Assembly (NCBI RefSeq): GCF_014174495.1
Contig: NZ_JACJHR010000003.1
Span: 177,618-241,617, forward strand
DNA length: 64,000 nt
Source of the DNA: Amycolatopsis echigonensis
Lineage (GTDB): Bacteria > Actinomycetota > Actinomycetes > Mycobacteriales > Pseudonocardiaceae
Direction of reading: 5' to 3'
Part shown: positions 61,315 to 64,000 of the stretch, in pieces
Layout of the letters: each line of letters starts with the position of its first letter
Numbering within the stretch: position 1 is the stretch's first letter
Translations under genes and position numbers: made by a program
Notes under the pieces: model-generated
Seen by the model: only the letters and a program-made list of their open reading frames with translations
What the model was told of the DNA's origin: nothing
Database searches by the model: none

Positions 61315-61343
61315 GCTGTGGTGGGGGTGCCCCCACCTGAGAC

Positions 61344-62369
<1,026 letters not shown>

Positions 62370-62514
62370 TCTGTTGCCTCCGTCTTCCTCGCAGGGAGAG
62401 TCCAGTCACAGTCCTCGGACAGCGTAGCGGTTTTCATCTGGATCGGTGCAGGGCGGACCACCTGCCGAATCGGTCCTGGCCAGAGGTCTCCCGGCGGTGT
62501 GTTACCGTGGCGGT

Positions 62515-62580
62515 GTGCAGCGCTATTTCTGGTTTACGAAGCCGGCCCCGGGTGGGCACGGCGGCGTGAACCTGCGCTGA
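62515..62580 (+). CDS. Aromatic-rich leader peptide of DAHP synthase
   Basis: A 21-codon frame, GTG start to TGA, encoding MQRYFWFTKPAPGG, then HGGVNLR. Codons 4-7 are Tyr-Phe-Trp-Phe, all three aromatic amino acids that DAHP synthase leads to. It lies 79 bases upstream of aroG, with TACCGT six bases before the GTG (leaderless pattern), and a 9-bp hairpin 7 bases after its stop. The layout is that of a ribosome-mediated attenuator sensing charged Phe, Tyr and Trp tRNAs. Function is inferred. Confidence 0.78.
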   Translation: MQRYFWFTKPAPGGHGGVNLR

Positions 62581-62587
62581 CCTCCAC

Positions 62588-62613
62588 CCGAGCCGGATCT
62601 CGAACCGGCTCGG
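62588..62613 (+). promoter_or_regulatory. Attenuator-type hairpin in the aroG leader
   Basis: CCGAGCCGG and CCGGCTCGG pair perfectly around an 8-base loop. A competing pairing exists between CGGGTGG in the leader frame (62549-62555) and CCACCCG (62584-62590), which shares bases with the left arm, so the two folds exclude each other. No T run follows, so it might act by termination without a U tract or by hiding the aroG ribosome site. Confidence 0.55.
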
Positions 62614-62659
62614 CGAGTCCCCCGCGGGTCGGTGTCCACCAGGAAGGAACCACCCGCTC

Positions 62660-63748
62660 ATGAACACCCGCCTCGCCGCCGCCCCCGCCGACGCGAGCAC
62701 GCTGGACAACCGCCGCACCACGTCGGTCAGTCCCCTGATCTCGCCCGCCCTGCTGCGCGAAGACCATCCCGTGGACGCCGCGGTCGCCAAGGTGGTGCAA
62801 ACCGGCCGCACGGAAACGGTCGACATCCTCGACGGCCGCGACGACCGTCTCGCCGTGATCGTCGGCCCGTGCTCGGTCCACGACCCGGAAGCCGCCCTCG
62901 ACTACGCCCGCCGCCTGGCCGCCAAGGCCGAATCGCTGCGCGAAGACCTGCACATCGTGATGCGGGTGTACTTCGAAAAGCCGCGCACCACGCTGGGCTG
63001 GAAGGGCCTGATCAACGACCCGGACCTGGACGGCACCTTCGCGGTCAACAAGGGCCTGCGCCTGGCCCGGAAACTGCTGCTGGACGTCTCCGGGCTGGGC
63101 CTTCCGGTCGGCTGCGAATTCCTGGACCCGATCACCCCGCAGTTCATCGCCGACATCGTCACCTGGGGCTCGATCGGCGCCCGCACGGCGGCCAGCCAGG
63201 TCCACCGGCAGCTGTGCAGCGCCCTGTCCATGCCGGTCGGCATCAAGAACTCGACCGAAGGCGACATCCAGGTAGCCGTGGACGCGACCCGCGCCGCAGC
63301 GGCTTCGCACGTCTTCCCCGGCATCAACGTGGACGGCCTGGCAGCCCTCGTGACGACCTCCGGAAACCCGGACTGCCACGTAATCCTGCGCGGCAGCTCC
63401 GCGGGCCCGAACTACGACTCGGCGACGGTCGAGGAAACCCTCGCGCGCCTGGCCAAATCCGGGCTCCCGGAGCGCCTGGTCGTGGACGCGAGCCACGGCA
63501 ACAGCAACAAGGACCACGTCCGCCAAGCCGAAGTCGTGCAAGACCTGGCCGCCCGGATCGCTTCGGGAGAACGCGGAATCGCCGGGCTGATGCTGGAAAG
63601 CAACCTGGTCGCCGGACGCCAGGACCTGGTGCTGGGCCGCTCGACGGAGCTGACCTACGGCCAGTCGATCACCGACGCCTGCATGGACTGGGACACGACC
63701 GACGACCTGCTGGACACCCTCGCCGCCGCCGTCCGCACCCGCCGCTGA
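62660..63748 (+). CDS. aroG: DAHP synthase, class I (AroG/AroF type)
   Basis: A 362-residue 3-deoxy-7-phosphoheptulonate synthase: AVIVGPCSVHDPEAALDYA with the metal-binding Cys, VMRVYFEKPRTTLGWKGL, EFLDPITPQFIADIVTWGSIGART (in parts), VGIKNSTEGD and VVDASHGNSNK. It condenses PEP and erythrose 4-phosphate, the first step to aromatic amino acids. GGAAGGA precedes the ATG by about 6 bases. Its 5' leader encodes a Tyr-Phe-Trp-Phe peptide, implying end-product attenuation. Hairpin E3 follows 28 bases after the stop. Confidence 0.95.
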   Translation: MNTRLAAAPADASTLDNRRTTSVSPLISPALLREDHPVDAAVAKVVQTGRTETVDILDGRDDRLAVIVGPCSVHDPEAALDYARRLAAKAESLREDLHIVMRVYFEKPRTTLGWKGLINDPDLDGTFAVNKGLRLARKLLLDVSGLGLPVGCEFLDPITPQFIADIVTWGSIGARTAASQVHRQLCSALSMPVGIKNSTEGDIQVAVDATRAAAASHVFPGINVDGLAALVTTSGNPDCHVILRGSSAGPNYDSATVEETLARLAKSGLPERLVVDASHGNSNKDHVRQAEVVQDLAARIASGERGIAGLMLESNLVAGRQDLVLGRSTELTYGQSITDACMDWDTTDDLLDTLAAAVRTRR

Positions 63749-63775
63749 CCGGACCCCGCACACCCTTCCCGCGCG

Positions 63776-63827
63776 CCGTGAAGGGCCCCTTCACGGACTT
63801 AGATTCCCTCAAGGAGCCCTTCACGGA
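63776..63827. terminator. REP-like hairpin E3 after aroG
   Basis: CCGTGAAGGGCCCCTT ... AAGGAGCCCTTCACGGA with a TTAGATTCCCTC centre; a third relative of E1 and E2, again directly behind a stop codon. A C-rich CACCCAACC-type tract follows, as after E2. Confidence 0.75.
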
Positions 63828-63932
63828 CCACCCAACCGCAGCCGGCGCAGCCGATGCGGCTTGGGCACGCGCCGGGCGCGGGGCGCGCCCCGCGCACCCA
63901 ACGACCATCGGGCCGAAACCCACCGCCCAGCC
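63828..63932. other. C-rich spacer with a 20-bp perfect palindrome
   Basis: No gene. GCGCGGGGCGCGCCCCGCGC at 63876-63895 is fully self-complementary. The composition matches the tract between E2 and R2, so another dispersed repeat may begin just beyond the window. Confidence 0.5.
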
Positions 63933-64000
63933 GCCACCAGCGCACCCACCCAGCCAAGCACCCACCGCCACCAGCGCACCCACCCAGCCAAGCACCCACC
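63933..64000 (+). repeat. 34-bp tandem repeat, two exact copies at the window edge
   Basis: Units 63933-63966 and 63967-64000 are identical, each starting GCCACCAGCGCACCCACCC and ending CAAGCACCCACC. More copies may follow outside the window. Confidence 0.9.

Noticed and set aside
63933..64000. CRISPR array at the window end
   Set aside because: The two units are directly abutting without spacers and no cas gene is present.

Overview
The window is a 64 kb stretch of a very GC-rich actinobacterial chromosome, most likely from the Pseudonocardiales and Amycolatopsis-like. This rests on codon usage, many GTG starts, a complete conservon, SNF2/SWIM and XRE/DUF397 gene pairs, a sterol-catabolic regulon, and a phosphofructokinase with the pyrophosphate-type residues known from Amycolatopsis. 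There is no prophage, integrase, transposase, CRISPR array or tRNA that I can see. The window opens inside ribF and ends in tandem repeats.

Steroid catabolism (1.7-7.5 and 19.5-23 kb). A five-gene operon on the minus strand (fadE28, fadE29, chsH2, chsH1, ltp2) has the same gene order as the mycobacterial igr operon, without cyp125, and would remove the last three-carbon piece of the cholesterol side chain. A perfect KstR-type operator lies just upstream of it. The regulator KstR lies 13 kb away and is divergent from a fused fadE34-type dehydrogenase, with two more operators between them. An alpha-methylacyl-CoA racemase next to another acyl-CoA dehydrogenase at 42-44.6 kb may serve the same or branched-chain catabolism.

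Other regions. 7.5-15.1 kb: Uma2 protein, a TIGR04141/DUF6119-type protein, wax ester synthase, esterase, folE and an HTH regulator with a cysteine cluster. 15.3-19.3 kb: SWIM protein and SNF2 helicase. 23.2-27.3 kb: methyltransferase and fused isobutyryl-CoA mutase IcmF. 27.3-28.9 kb: a decaying ArsR/AHSA1/DUF899 module carrying two copies of a structured repeat. 28.9-34.9 kb: conservon cvnABCD. 35.9-38.8 kb: DUF485/acetate symporter pair and small membrane proteins. 39-41.5 kb: lytic transglycosylase and small proteins. 41.6-47 kb: GNAT, racemase, acyl-CoA dehydrogenase, TetR regulator, aldehyde dehydrogenase. 47.3-52.3 kb: giant LuxR regulator and an XRE/DUF397 pair. 52.7-55.1 kb: TesB and pyruvate kinase. 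55.2-59.5 kb: GH18 chitinase with DasR-like sites, ArsR plus an aromatic amino acid lyase-like protein with an altered MIO motif, and an orphan carbohydrate-binding domain. 59.5-63.7 kb: VOC protein, S41 peptidase, PPi-type phosphofructokinase, and DAHP synthase preceded by an aromatic-rich leader peptide.

The strongest unexplained signals are the leader peptide before DAHP synthase, a roughly 117-bp hairpin element in two copies whose inner stem has changed sequence while staying paired, a roughly 200-bp dispersed repeat in inverted copies at 19.3 and 47.2 kb, a family of REP-like hairpins placed directly after stop codons, and many genes that look leaderless (a TANNNT box 6-8 bases before the start codon).
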